Of a stretch of DNA of 64,000 nt, positions 18,830 through 27,717 are shown in pieces. Source of the stretch: CAYVOV01 sp964453525 (GTDB lineage: Bacteria; Chloroflexota; Dehalococcoidia; Dehalococcoidales; UBA2162); the NCBI GenBank assembly GCA_964453525.1, contig CAYVOV010000017.1, positions 1-64,000 on the forward strand, in the 5' to 3' direction. The number at the start of each line of letters is the position of its first letter. Position 1 is the stretch's first letter. The notes below the pieces were generated by a model. That model ran no database searches and had not been told where the DNA came from. It worked only from the letters and a program-made list of their open reading frames with translations. A program made the position numbers and the translations under genes.

Positions 18830-21800
18830 CTACACCAGGTAGCGACGGTAGAGTGTCACGCTCTTGTAGTCGATGGTGACATCGAAGGCTGTCCGTAGCA
18901 CATCCAGGTACGGGCTGCGCGCCGCTTCTTCATCATTGATGGTCTCGATGGTAATCCGGCGTACGGACTGGAACTGTCTGGTTAACAGGTGGCGCAGAGG
19001 ACTAATGTATTCGGGCAGGTGTGGGTCATCGGGAGGAACATTAAAGATTAGATTCCGGCCGTTCCGCCTTGATGTTGCCACTAACCTGGTACCCCGGTAG
19101 ACAAGGTGCGTACCGGCAATACGCTTCGGCAGAGACCCTCTGATTGCCTCAAGTTGAATTCCACACAGGGATGCTGGGTCAGTGGCATTTATCCAGTAGA
19201 CTGTATCTTCGGGCAGTCTCCGCTGCAGACGGCGGAAAGCCTGGTGCGAGATGAACTGCGGCCCGGGAATGCCATGGAAGAAATAGCCGGCAAGAACTTC
19301 CCCGGAAAGTTCCATCAACCGCAGGGCGCGGAAAACATTCCTCCACTGGAAAGCGGGCAGTTCCTTTTCCAGTAGCTCGCGGAAGAGGATCCCGTAGCGG
19401 TCGAGCAGGAGTCTTGCCCGGTCCTTCATCCGCTCCTCGGTCTCGAGCAAATCACCGTCCGGTTCGGGAGCGGGAAGCAGGAACCAGTTACCAGCGTAGG
19501 GCAGCGAGCCCTTCCAGCGGGCGAAACCACCCCGACCACCAGTCCGCCGACCGCGATGACGGCGGCCTGTAGAAGTAGCGTCAATCTCCGGTGCCTTGAA
19601 CCGGTTCAGAATACCCCGGCGGAGGGCGGCGAAGGTATCATTGGTGACCTTTCCCTGCCACACAGCTTCCCAGAGCCGGTCAGACAGCTCACCGGGGTGT
19701 AACCCGGATAGAGTGAGGAGTGTAGAAAAATCATACCGGCCCAGGGTACTAGGGAACACATCGGTAAGCCCCACATCCACACCAGTCGATTCTACGGTCT
19801 CCATTACGTCTGTTGCATCTTCCTGCATCAGGTCCAGGTCAGGCTCAAAGCAAAAGACGGCGCGGTTTTTTTCACTGCCCACCCAGCGGAGGTCGCTTTC
19901 CTGCATGGCGCTGTCCAGCCAGGAAGTGGAATACGGATGCAGCCTGGCCGGCAGGATTTCTGATTCCCACAGCGCTGATGGCACCGGCAGGCAGAGCAAT
20001 TGCTCAATGCACCGGAATAAATCCTCAACATCATTTCCGGGGTCAGTCAATCCCTGGTGGTACGCCAAGAAGAGGGGTAACCACTCCACATCCAGTGGCT
20101 CGAAGACAGGTACGGCACTTGCCCGCGCCAGCCTGAGCATTACCTCGAAGTTCTCACTGTCACAGATATATTCATCGGTGCTTTCCGTCACCAGCGGTCC
20201 CACGATTACCTTCTGAGAGTCAATCAGGTCTTCCAGCACCAGGGACAGGCGCTGCTTCTCAATGCCGAGTGTGGTCTGGGCGAAGTTATAGGTGACCGGA
20301 CCATAGTACTGCAACCACTCTGCCAGTACGTCGGTCAGGATTTCGTCATGGTCTTCTACTACGTTAGCGGACATACCATCTATTTTGGTCGGTATAGCAG
20401 ATGAGCCTGTCAGCGGTTCTATTGCTACGTCCTGTCCTCCATAGAGGGCATGAGTAATTCTGAGCAGGGTTTCCAAGGCTACTACCAGCGCTTCCGAAGC
20501 TGCCGGCGGCTTGACTCGTACCAGTCTTTCGGCAAGGGATTTCAGCAACTCATCGTTATCAGTTTCGTGGTCGTCGTGCATCGCCTGCAACAGGCGCTCC
20601 CATTCCAGAGCCGGAATCAGCAGCCGTTCCTTGACCCAGTCTACCAGCTCTCGCGGTGTATCCGGTGAATAGCCGGGGGCCAGGCGCTGCCGCTTCAACT
20701 CGAACTGTGCTACCAGATCGCGGGCAACACCGGGACGGATTCCGGGGGTGAAGACTACGTGGTTGAGGAGGTCACTGCGCAGCCGGGAAGCCGTTCCCGC
20801 TGCCGGTTCGTCGGTCATGTAGACGTACTGATTGGTCTGTTGCCAGGAGAGACTCTGTGCCATCGGGCTAGGATAGGTGGTATGTGCCTCCGACCATTGA
20901 ATCGCTCCTGACTCAAGCTCGGTCAGCACCTGCCGCAGACTTTCCATGTCGAATTCGTCCCGCAGGCAGGTACGCCACGCTTCCAGGAGGATGGGAAAGT
21001 CATCGTACTGCCTAACGGAATCAAGCAGCTTCAATGAGCGCATACGGTTCATCCAGAGCGGCATTCTCTGGCCGATTTTGCCGCGGGTCAGGAGTAATGC
21101 CCGGCCGGCACACTCACGGAATCTGGCGCCGAAGAACCCTGAGCCTTCCAGCCGTTTCCTGAGAAGTTGCTCGATGGTTGCGCTGGACACCAGCGATAGC
21201 ACTTCATCAGCACTGACATCATGAGGTAACTGGAGCACAATGCAGTCGTTGCCGGTATATATCTCCAATCTCTGACCGTAGCGGTCTTCCCAGGCAGCAT
21301 CCATCGCCATGGCAAACGGGCGGTTGACCCGACCTCCCCAGATAGTGTGCAGTATGAGCTGGTTTCCCGGTACTCCGCCCGGCCCCGTGCTGACAGTCTC
21401 CACCACGATATGGTGCCGGTGAGGAAGGTCGCAGCCTGTCCTTTCCTTCTGTCGCTTCAGGAAATCAACCAGTTGCTCCGATGCAGCGGAATCCATGTGG
21501 CAGTCACGTTGCAGAGTATCTATAAAGGCGGCATCGTCCAGACTGTCATCGGCAGTCTCCAGGAACTGGCCGATTCGCTCTGAGAAATGGAAGTCGCGGT
21601 AGTTCTCCTCACCCCTCCAGAACGGCGTTGCCATTATTCTGGGATTGCCGGGAAGCACAAAGACATCATTGTGTGTTATGCGCTCGATTTTCCAGTTCTG
21701 CGTACCCAGGGCAAACGTCTGGCCGGTCGATGCTTCCCAGACAAACTCCTCGTCAAGCTCCCCGATGAGAGCGCCGGTCTCCTGATGACGGAGGTGGAAA

Positions 21801-23320
21801 TAGCCGCGGTCAGGTATAACACCGCCCGATGTGTACAGGGCCAGCAGGGCTCCCTTACTGGCAACCACCGTGTTGTCCAGCCGGTCAATGGAGATACGCT
21901 GCCTCAGCTCACGTATCCGGGCATCGGCATAACGCCCGGCCAGCATGTTCAGGACAAGGTCGAACTGCTCCCGGCTCAGGTGACGGTAAGGGTAGCTGGC
22001 GGTAACCCGCGTATAGAGTTCAGCAATGTCCCATTTCTCAACGCCAACCATGGAGATGATGACCTGGGACAGCACGTCAAGAGGACACAGGACAGGCTCG
22101 GTGAGTTCCATGTCATGTTCCGGTATGGCCGAGGCGAGCACCGCCGCTTCCAGGAGGTCATGCGGGTGCGTGGGGAATATCTCGCCCCGGCAAACCTCAC
22201 CTACCTGGTGGCCGGCCCGGCCGACACGCTGAATTGCCGACGAGACCGAGGGTGGCGACTGTACCAGTATCACCTCATCCAGCGAGCCGATATCAATGCC
22301 CAGCTCCAAGGAGTTGGTTGCTACGACTGCCCGAAGCTCACCTTCTCTCAGTTTGCGCTCGACTTCGTTGCGTATCTCGCGGGAAAGGGAGCCGTGGTGC
22401 ACATAGGCTATCGGTAGCTCTTCCTCCTCATTGAGCATGAGGGCCAGCTTCTCGCATAGCCTTCTACCGTTGGCGAACAGCAGCGTCGAGTGGTTTCTGC
22501 TGATTATTTCCTTGAATTGTCTCACCAGAGGTTCCCAGATGGAATCCTGTACCGGCTGTTCCGCCGCTTCTTCGGGGAACCGTACTCGAATGTCATACTG
22601 CTTCGTTGTATCGGAGCGCACGATGGAGACAGACCGTGGTGTGTGATACGGAGAATGTGCGTCTCCTTCGACCCGGAACCCGCCGATAAAAGCGGCCACG
22701 GTTTCCAGGGGGCGGATGGTTGCCGATAGGGCAACACGCTGGAACTCGCTAGACAACAAGACAAGTCGCTCCACAGCCGTCATCAGGTGCACGCCCCGCT
22801 TGTTTCCGAACACGGCGTGAACTTCATCGAGAATTACCGTGGCGAGGCCCCTCAGGATTGACCGGCCTCCGGTGGAACTGAGCAGCAGGTTCAGGCTCTC
22901 CGGTGTAGTGATGAGGATTTCCGGTGGGTGGCGCTGCATCTGGTGCCGTTCCGTCTGCGGAGTATCACCGCTGCGGGTCAGAACGCGGATTTCCGGAAAG
23001 GGCTTCTCTGATTTCCTGAAGGCTTCTCTCAGTTCCTTGAGTGGCCCGAGCAGGTTCCGCTGGATGTCATTATTCAATGCTCTCAGGGGAGATACATACA
23101 GGATGCTGGTGTGTCCTGTGGTAAACTGCCCGGTCACCAGCTGATTAATTGCCCAGAGGAACGCAGCCAGCGTCTTACCGCTTCCGGTTGGTGCCGTGAT
23201 GAGGACATGCTCACCCCCGGAAATTCTCTGCCAGCTTTCTTCCTGCACCTCGGTTGGTTGTCCAACCTCTTCCAGGAACCACCGGGCGATATTCGGATGG
23301 AAATGAGAAAGAATGCTCAC
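18830..23320 (-). CDS. lhr: Lhr-family large DEAD/DEAH helicase
   Basis: A 1496-residue superfamily-2 helicase of the long Lhr type (about 1500 residues). The core has Walker A TAPTGSGKTLAAF (residues about 39-51), DEVH with HAVFGNKRG, SATI, the second RecA domain with ATNSLELGIDIG, and motif VI QRVGRAGHQVG. The Lhr winged-helix and beta-barrel core follows, then a roughly 600-residue C-terminal extension typical of full-length Lhr. Family members are 3'-5' translocases on DNA or RNA:DNA in repair; this role is inferred. The only plausible start near the N-terminus is a GTG that overlaps a weak GAGG. It stands alone and converges on lipA. Confidence 0.92.
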   Translation of the reverse strand: MSILSHFHPNIARWFLEEVGQPTEVQEESWQRISGGEHVLITAPTGSGKTLAAFLWAINQLVTGQFTTGHTSILYVSPLRALNNDIQRNLLGPLKELREAFRKSEKPFPEIRVLTRSGDTPQTERHQMQRHPPEILITTPESLNLLLSSTGGRSILRGLATVILDEVHAVFGNKRGVHLMTAVERLVLLSSEFQRVALSATIRPLETVAAFIGGFRVEGDAHSPYHTPRSVSIVRSDTTKQYDIRVRFPEEAAEQPVQDSIWEPLVRQFKEIISRNHSTLLFANGRRLCEKLALMLNEEEELPIAYVHHGSLSREIRNEVERKLREGELRAVVATNSLELGIDIGSLDEVILVQSPPSVSSAIQRVGRAGHQVGEVCRGEIFPTHPHDLLEAAVLASAIPEHDMELTEPVLCPLDVLSQVIISMVGVEKWDIAELYTRVTASYPYRHLSREQFDLVLNMLAGRYADARIRELRQRISIDRLDNTVVASKGALLALYTSGGVIPDRGYFHLRHQETGALIGELDEEFVWEASTGQTFALGTQNWKIERITHNDVFVLPGNPRIMATPFWRGEENYRDFHFSERIGQFLETADDSLDDAAFIDTLQRDCHMDSAASEQLVDFLKRQKERTGCDLPHRHHIVVETVSTGPGGVPGNQLILHTIWGGRVNRPFAMAMDAAWEDRYGQRLEIYTGNDCIVLQLPHDVSADEVLSLVSSATIEQLLRKRLEGSGFFGARFRECAGRALLLTRGKIGQRMPLWMNRMRSLKLLDSVRQYDDFPILLEAWRTCLRDEFDMESLRQVLTELESGAIQWSEAHTTYPSPMAQSLSWQQTNQYVYMTDEPAAGTASRLRSDLLNHVVFTPGIRPGVARDLVAQFELKRQRLAPGYSPDTPRELVDWVKERLLIPALEWERLLQAMHDDHETDNDELLKSLAERLVRVKPPAASEALVVALETLLRITHALYGGQDVAIEPLTGSSAIPTKIDGMSANVVEDHDEILTDVLAEWLQYYGPVTYNFAQTTLGIEKQRLSLVLEDLIDSQKVIVGPLVTESTDEYICDSENFEVMLRLARASAVPVFEPLDVEWLPLFLAYHQGLTDPGNDVEDLFRCIEQLLCLPVPSALWESEILPARLHPYSTSWLDSAMQESDLRWVGSEKNRAVFCFEPDLDLMQEDATDVMETVESTGVDVGLTDVFPSTLGRYDFSTLLTLSGLHPGELSDRLWEAVWQGKVTNDTFAALRRGILNRFKAPEIDATSTGRRHRGRRTGGRGGFARWKGSLPYAGNWFLLPAPEPDGDLLETEERMKDRARLLLDRYGILFRELLEKELPAFQWRNVFRALRLMELSGEVLAGYFFHGIPGPQFISHQAFRRLQRRLPEDTVYWINATDPASLCGIQLEAIRGSLPKRIAGTHLVYRGTRLVATSRRNGRNLIFNVPPDDPHLPEYISPLRHLLTRQFQSVRRITIETINDEEAARSPYLDVLRTAFDVTIDYKSVTLYRRYLV

Positions 23321-23496
23321 CTCGCTTGATTATGTATTTCCGTTACCTTCTTGTCAAATATACATCATCAATGTTGGTATCGCTGCATCAATTGACTGTA
23401 CATAATAATTCACTTATTTTTCATTTCTCAGGCAAACTATTTTTAAAGTATGTAAATCTTTTCAAAAAAAATCTGTGGCACAGGCTGCAAGGGGAC

Positions 23497-23526
23497 TTGA
23501 CAAAAGTGCTGAATGGCGGTTATCAT
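23497..23526 (+). promoter_or_regulatory. Sigma-70-type promoter of a small conserved gene
   Basis: TTGACA (23497-23502), an 18-base spacer and TATCAT (23521-23526). A transcript starting near 23533 would exclude the upstream in-frame ATG at 23513 and supports the start at 23555. Confidence 0.6.
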
Positions 23527-23554
23527 TCACCGCATACTCTTATGGAGTGATAAG

Positions 23555-23824
23555 ATGCCGGCAATATATGATATTGGTCAGGAAGTACTGATAAGACCGG
23601 TAACTGAGCCGGGACTGTCCGTCCGGGAAGCTGCCTTAAGTCCCTACGCGGGCATGACCGGCAAGGTTACGAATTATTACTGGATAAGACCTCCAACCGG
23701 CAAGCTTTTTTATCTGTACACGGTGCAGGTCGGCGACAGTAATAAGGAGATTGTCCTTTATGAGGACGAGATAACTTATCGTACCAGAGCAAAGTCCAGA
23801 CCAAGCAAAGTGAAGAGCAAATAG
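23555..23824 (+). CDS. Small conserved protein, SH3-like (unknown function)
   Basis: An 89-residue soluble protein with a lysine-rich tail (RPSKVKSK). The middle, YDIGQEVLIRP through GMTGKVTNYYWI and YTVQVGD, has the alternating strand pattern and Gly placements of SH3/KOW-like barrels, as in small proteins of the nitrile-hydratase-beta-like type, but I do not recognise a named family. The start is fixed by GGAG seven bases before the ATG and by the promoter just upstream. It stands alone between lhr (divergent) and the DinB-like gene. Confidence 0.7.
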   Translation: MPAIYDIGQEVLIRPVTEPGLSVREAALSPYAGMTGKVTNYYWIRPPTGKLFYLYTVQVGDSNKEIVLYEDEITYRTRAKSRPSKVKSK

Positions 23825-23942
23825 AATACACTGCTGATGACCAGACAGACATTTCCTCACGCCGTGTCCTCAAAAACTATCAGATAGAGCGGCTATCCGG
23901 GATCGGTTATACTTTACATAAATACTTCCCAGGGAGGAGTAA

Positions 23943-24470
23943 ATGGAATGGAATGATTTGCTGACGGACGGCTACGGGCGAGTTCTTGAATATCTGGAGC
24001 ACGTACTTGACGGATTGAATCAGGATGACCTTGGCTGGCAGCCCAGTGAAGACTGTAATAGCATCGGCTGGTTAGCCTGGCACCTGACGCGACAGGAAGA
24101 TGCCCAGATAGCATCTCTGATGGTGAAAGACCAGCTATGGATAAGTGAAAAGTGGCATGAGAAGTTCGGCCTGCCGGCCGACGAAGGTGATATTGGCTTC
24201 GGTCACACCAAGGAACAGGTGGCGGCATTCAGGAGTCCGGATACGAAAACACTTGTCGGCTACCACCGTGCCGTTCTGGAGCGGGCAAAGGATTACTTTA
24301 AAACCCTGTCGAAGACCGACCTTGATAGAGAGCTACAGGAACCGTGGTTCAAGCCGTTACCCACTGTCGGAGTACGTCTCATCAGTATCATGAATGATGC
24401 GACCCTGCATCTTGGTCAGGCTGCATACGTACGCGGTTTACGCCAGGGCAGAGGCTGGCAAACGTATTAG
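23943..24470 (+). CDS. DinB-like four-helix protein
   Basis: A 175-residue DinB/YfiT-like protein. The family's metal-binding His pattern is seen in SIGWLAWHLTRQEDAQI (first His) and in ATLHLGQAAYVRGL (C-terminal His), with another candidate in the VGYHRAVLERA helix. Such proteins bind a divalent metal in a four-helix bundle; many are thiol-S-transferases or of unknown role. The ribosome site GGGAGGAG precedes the ATG. No thiol-biosynthesis gene is nearby to suggest a cosubstrate. Confidence 0.82.
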   Translation: MEWNDLLTDGYGRVLEYLEHVLDGLNQDDLGWQPSEDCNSIGWLAWHLTRQEDAQIASLMVKDQLWISEKWHEKFGLPADEGDIGFGHTKEQVAAFRSPDTKTLVGYHRAVLERAKDYFKTLSKTDLDRELQEPWFKPLPTVGVRLISIMNDATLHLGQAAYVRGLRQGRGWQTY

Positions 24471-24529
24471 ATGGCTTCCAATCATTACACCCCTTTATAT
24501 CTGCTGTTGTCACCGGATAGAAAAGTATT

Positions 24530-24901
24530 GTGACAGGTCTACTGATTCTCTCAGGAATTCTGATAAGTCTGGCACTGGTCTTTTACTCTATCGGCGTCTG
24601 GAGTGAAAGATTTGCCGGTAAATTGAAGGGCTGGCACCTTTTATTCTTCTGGGGTGGACTGGCTTTCGATACTGCCGGTACCGGAATGATGTTTGACATG
24701 GCAGTGCAGATCGGGGTGAATATTCATTCTATAACGGGAATACTGGCAATTGTTTTGATGCTAATTCACGCCGTCTGGGCGACTGTCGTTCTCCTGCTAA
24801 AGAATGAAAAGGCTATCAACAACTTCCACCATTTCAGCCTGATGGTATGGATAATCTGGCTGGTGCCGTACCTGACTGGTTTCTTTGTCTCCATGAGATA
24901 A
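24530..24901 (+). CDS. HsmA-family membrane protein
   Basis: A 123-residue protein with four predicted membrane helices, including WHLLFFWGGLAFDTAGTGMM, HSITGILAIVLMLIHAVWA and HFSLMVWIIWLVPYLTGFF. These match the small HsmA (TIGR03987) family, whose function is poorly defined. Conserved His residues in the third and fourth helices could bind metal or haem; that is inference. It starts with GTG and has a weak ribosome site. It is followed by another small membrane protein on the same strand. Confidence 0.72.
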   Translation: MTGLLILSGILISLALVFYSIGVWSERFAGKLKGWHLLFFWGGLAFDTAGTGMMFDMAVQIGVNIHSITGILAIVLMLIHAVWATVVLLLKNEKAINNFHHFSLMVWIIWLVPYLTGFFVSMR

Positions 24902-24941
24902 TCTTTGTAGAATAAGTAGGGGGAAAATACCGGATATTAAT

Positions 24942-25475
24942 ATGAAAAGAATCGTACTGAAATGGGAATTATCAGGCATAATCTTTGTATTTCTTCTTGG
25001 ATCTTTATTACATTTTCTTTTCGAATGGTCGGGAGAGTCTCCATTTGTCGGATGGTTTGCTTCTGTCAATGAGAGTGTCTGGGAACACTTTAAGCTGGGT
25101 TTCTGGCCAATATGCCTTTTTGCCTTGATGGAATACCGATTCGTACGTCAATACGCAAATAACTTCCTGGCCGCAAAAGCGGCGGCTGTCTACATAATTC
25201 CGATTGTTACCGGGCTTGTTTTCTATGGCTACACGGCTATCATCGGCACGGAGATATTAATAGTTGACATAATCATATTTCTTGTGGCTATAGCTATAGG
25301 TCAGGTAACAGGTTACTTCATAATGACTCGTACTGAATTGCGCGGATATTTCAATGTCATATCAATTATTCTAATAATACTTCTTGCATTTATTCTCATT
25401 CTGTTTACTTTCTATCCGCCGCATCTGCCAATCTTTCTTGATTCCAATACCGGTACGTATGGAATCCCAAAGTAG
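24942..25475 (+). CDS. DUF6512-like membrane protein
   Basis: A 177-residue integral membrane protein with about five helices. The signature VNESVWEHFKLGFWP after the first helix and the short cytoplasmic segments match the DUF6512 type. Function unknown. A GGGGG-containing ribosome site lies upstream, and the 40-base gap suggests co-transcription with the preceding gene. The C-terminal tail (PHLPIFLDSNTGTYGIPK) is non-hydrophobic. Confidence 0.7.
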   Translation: MKRIVLKWELSGIIFVFLLGSLLHFLFEWSGESPFVGWFASVNESVWEHFKLGFWPICLFALMEYRFVRQYANNFLAAKAAAVYIIPIVTGLVFYGYTAIIGTEILIVDIIIFLVAIAIGQVTGYFIMTRTELRGYFNVISIILIILLAFILILFTFYPPHLPIFLDSNTGTYGIPK

Positions 25476-25706
25476 TGATGGGAGTATATAAATTCTCATT
25501 TTCATGACTGTCCGGACGTTACTTTGTAGTTCTGGTACTTTTCAGTTTTGATTGAATGAAATACTCTCCCGATTTAGTTTATCTATTCCCGCCCACCGCC
25601 CTCAAGGAAGCTAAAGAGGCGGCTAACACCCCCTCTCCCCTTTACACCCCCCTCCAGCCAAAAGGCAAGAAAATACCCACCAAATGCGACCAGAAGCGTC
25701 GTTTCC

Positions 25707-25735
25707 TTGTTTTGAGTTGTCTAATGTTCTATAGT
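25707..25735 (+). promoter_or_regulatory. Possible promoter of the 25.8-kb small gene
   Basis: TTGTTT, a 17-base spacer and TATAGT end about 42 bases before the next start codon. The 300-base gap from 25476 otherwise holds a pyrimidine-rich stretch (near 25630-25670) and no credible gene. Confidence 0.4.
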
Positions 25736-25777
25736 TAAGTATCGGCATTATTACCTGTAATTCACGGAGAGCTGAAA

Positions 25778-26173
25778 ATGAAATCTGAATCCGGTGAAAG
25801 CGGCCTTGATGAGCTGATGCGTTTGTCCCGGCAAACTGCCCGGCAGGCAAAAGACCTCGAGGACGCCGAAAAGCAGCGCCAGGAACAGCGGGAAAAAGCG
25901 CAGGGTGTCAGACAGGGCTTGAAAGAAATCAGTGTATCAGTGGCTCTACAGCAACTGAGGCTGGTGGCAAAGGACGAGGTTATTGAAAAAGTAAGCGCAT
26001 TAACAAAGAAGCCGGGTATAGAAGACCTGCGGAAGCTGATATCCGATTCCGTACATGACCTTGAGAAACAGACCGGTGGTGCCGCTGCTTCGAAAACCGA
26101 TATTTCAACAATAGAGCAATCGGTTAAGACACTGGCTATACTTATTGAACTCTATTTTGCCCTCAGTGATTGA
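25778..26173 (+). CDS. Hypothetical helical protein
   Basis: A 131-residue soluble, highly charged protein. Residues about 10-50 are a strong amphipathic helix rich in Glu, Gln, Lys and Arg (ARQAKDLEDAEKQRQEQREK), probably coiled coil; a second helical segment runs to the C-terminus. I recognise no family. A GGAGAG ribosome site and a promoter-like sequence upstream support it as a real gene. It converges on the Erm-like gene. Confidence 0.6.
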   Translation: MKSESGESGLDELMRLSRQTARQAKDLEDAEKQRQEQREKAQGVRQGLKEISVSVALQQLRLVAKDEVIEKVSALTKKPGIEDLRKLISDSVHDLEKQTGGAAASKTDISTIEQSVKTLAILIELYFALSD

Positions 26174-26293
26174 CGGCGAAAATCGCACTCTTATCGATAT
26201 CCACACCCTATCTGCAATACTCCGGGCGGAGTGGAAAAAGGCGCATCCGGAGACAAAATTCGTTACGGATTAATATCTGATCCGCAAACGGTA

Positions 26294-27181
26294 TTACCAA
26301 TATCTGTTTTTTCTTGTCCTGTGCGTTTTCACTCTGTTTACCTGTTGTTTGTGCAATCTGTCACCCGCCCCCTTGATTAATAACTCCGCATTCCCGGGAT
26401 TCTGGCTCAGGTAGAACTGGAAAAGGCCCAGATACTGCATAAAATTCAGCGAAACCGGGCTGGACCGGTAATCGATTGTTAGTGTCCTCGATAGTTGCTT
26501 TAGCTGTGAATAGGTAAATACCTGTTTCAGCGCTTTCTTGATAGTCCGACTCTTTCCCTGGCGACAGAATATCACGAAATCCCGGTATAATTCATAGTGC
26601 CGGTCCGGCAATAATCTGGATTTCCTCTGTTCCGCCTGTAGCAGAGCGATATCAACCGAGGGTACCGGCCGGAAATCTTCCCTCTTAAAATGATAAATAA
26701 TATCAACCCAGAACAAAGACTTTATCAGCAGCGATGCCAGCGTATCAGCAGGGAAGCCGGCATACTTTTCCGCTGCTTCCTTCTGGACTACCAGATAGCA
26801 ATCTTCCGGCGGATTACTGGCGTAAAGCAGCTTATTGACGATATCAGCGGTATGGACGAACGGTATATTTGAAAAGACTTTGTATTTCTGTTTCGGAGGG
26901 ATTTTCCATATCAGGAAATCATCAAGGTACAATTCAAACCTGTCCTGGTCAATGAATTTTCTCTTGCATTCAAGGTACAGTCGTTCATCCTTTTCAAAGG
27001 CAATCACTCTGGCGCCCTTCTTCAGTAACACCTCGCTGATTGCCCCAGAACCGGCGCCGATATCGTATACAAGGTCGCCTGCCGTAATACCTGACTGATT
27101 AATAAGTCTTTCTATAAGCTCTTTGTTTACTATCCTGTTCTGAGAATATTTTATTGTGAAATTGTCTTCATTGTGATTCAT
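26294..27181 (-). CDS. Erm-like 23S rRNA adenine N6-methyltransferase
   Basis: A 295-residue member of the KsgA/Erm rRNA adenine dimethylase family. The N-terminal substrate-loop block FTIKYSQNRIVNKELI, SAM motif I DIGAGSGAIS (residues 40-49), acidic motif II AFEKDERL and motif IV NIPF (105-108) are present. The C-terminal helix block LNFMQYLGLFQFYL resembles the Erm C-terminus rather than KsgA. Erm enzymes methylate A2058 and give macrolide-lincosamide-streptogramin resistance; that activity is inferred. The ATG is chosen over a GTG nine bases upstream because AGGTG lies six bases before it. It stands alone, with a possible attenuating leader upstream. KsgA-like ribosome maturation is the main alternative. 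Confidence 0.82.
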   Translation of the reverse strand: MNHNEDNFTIKYSQNRIVNKELIERLINQSGITAGDLVYDIGAGSGAISEVLLKKGARVIAFEKDERLYLECKRKFIDQDRFELYLDDFLIWKIPPKQKYKVFSNIPFVHTADIVNKLLYASNPPEDCYLVVQKEAAEKYAGFPADTLASLLIKSLFWVDIIYHFKREDFRPVPSVDIALLQAEQRKSRLLPDRHYELYRDFVIFCRQGKSRTIKKALKQVFTYSQLKQLSRTLTIDYRSSPVSLNFMQYLGLFQFYLSQNPGNAELLIKGAGDRLHKQQVNRVKTHRTRKNRYW

Positions 27182-27246
27182 GGTGCTCACCTGCCTTAGC
27201 GGTTACTTTGTGCGGGGTGGTTTCAGCCCGCGGCAGCACCATTCAT
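27180..27246 (-). promoter_or_regulatory. Possible translational attenuator leader of the Erm-like gene
   Basis: On the minus strand a seven-codon frame (MNGAAAG, 27246-27223) lies upstream of the methyltransferase. Its first bases ATGGTGCT (27242-27235) are exactly complementary to AGCACCAT (27187-27180), which covers the start-codon region. A competing GCGGG/CCCGC stem (27231-27211) lies between. This resembles the layout of erm translational attenuators, but the leader frame has no ribosome site. Confidence 0.35.
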
Positions 27247-27717
27247 CTGAAAACCAAGGGTGAAGATGGAAAGCAAAACAGTCCTGGAAAAGCTTGGTAA
27301 ACTCTAGATACGCAGGGGAGAGTTACTGCAGGAACGTTCAATGTGGCAACAGAACAACTATATTAATAATATTTGCCGTTGGCAGCTTTATACTTGGTAC
27401 GGACTGTGCTGCCGGAGTTTTATCTGGCGATAACTCTTCTTTTGCTGCCTTTGAACATCTCAGTCATCTATCACTGACCTTCCGGTTCTGTTTGACAAAG
27501 TCTATCACAACACCATATCGATTTCAATATTCATTACGGTTATATACGCAGCCATCGGAGCAGGTACACCGTAAAATCAGGAATCTGTAGTGCTCATTTG
27601 CCAATCTTGACAGAGTTACCTCGAGACCCTAGACTGTTCTTTAGTTAAAATAACCTCCCAGAGTTTGGGAACAATATAGTAAAGAAATCCGCTTGAACCG
27701 AAAGGAGATACGGGGGA
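27247..27717. other. Gap without a recognised gene
   Basis: This is the divergent upstream region of the Erm-like and CoA-transferase genes. Short open frames occur on the plus strand but have no ribosome site, no family resemblance and uneven composition. I see no clear promoter or hairpin here. Confidence 0.5.

Noticed and set aside
23513..23554. Upstream ATG of the 23.5-kb small gene
   Set aside because: It lies at the -10 region of the predicted promoter, so it would not be in the transcript.
25556..25738. Sixty-codon plus-strand frame
   Set aside because: Pyrimidine-rich low-complexity sequence without a ribosome site or recognisable domain.
27294..27590. Plus-strand frame of 98 codons before the CoA-transferase gene
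   Set aside because: No ribosome site, no family similarity and an uneven composition; probably chance.
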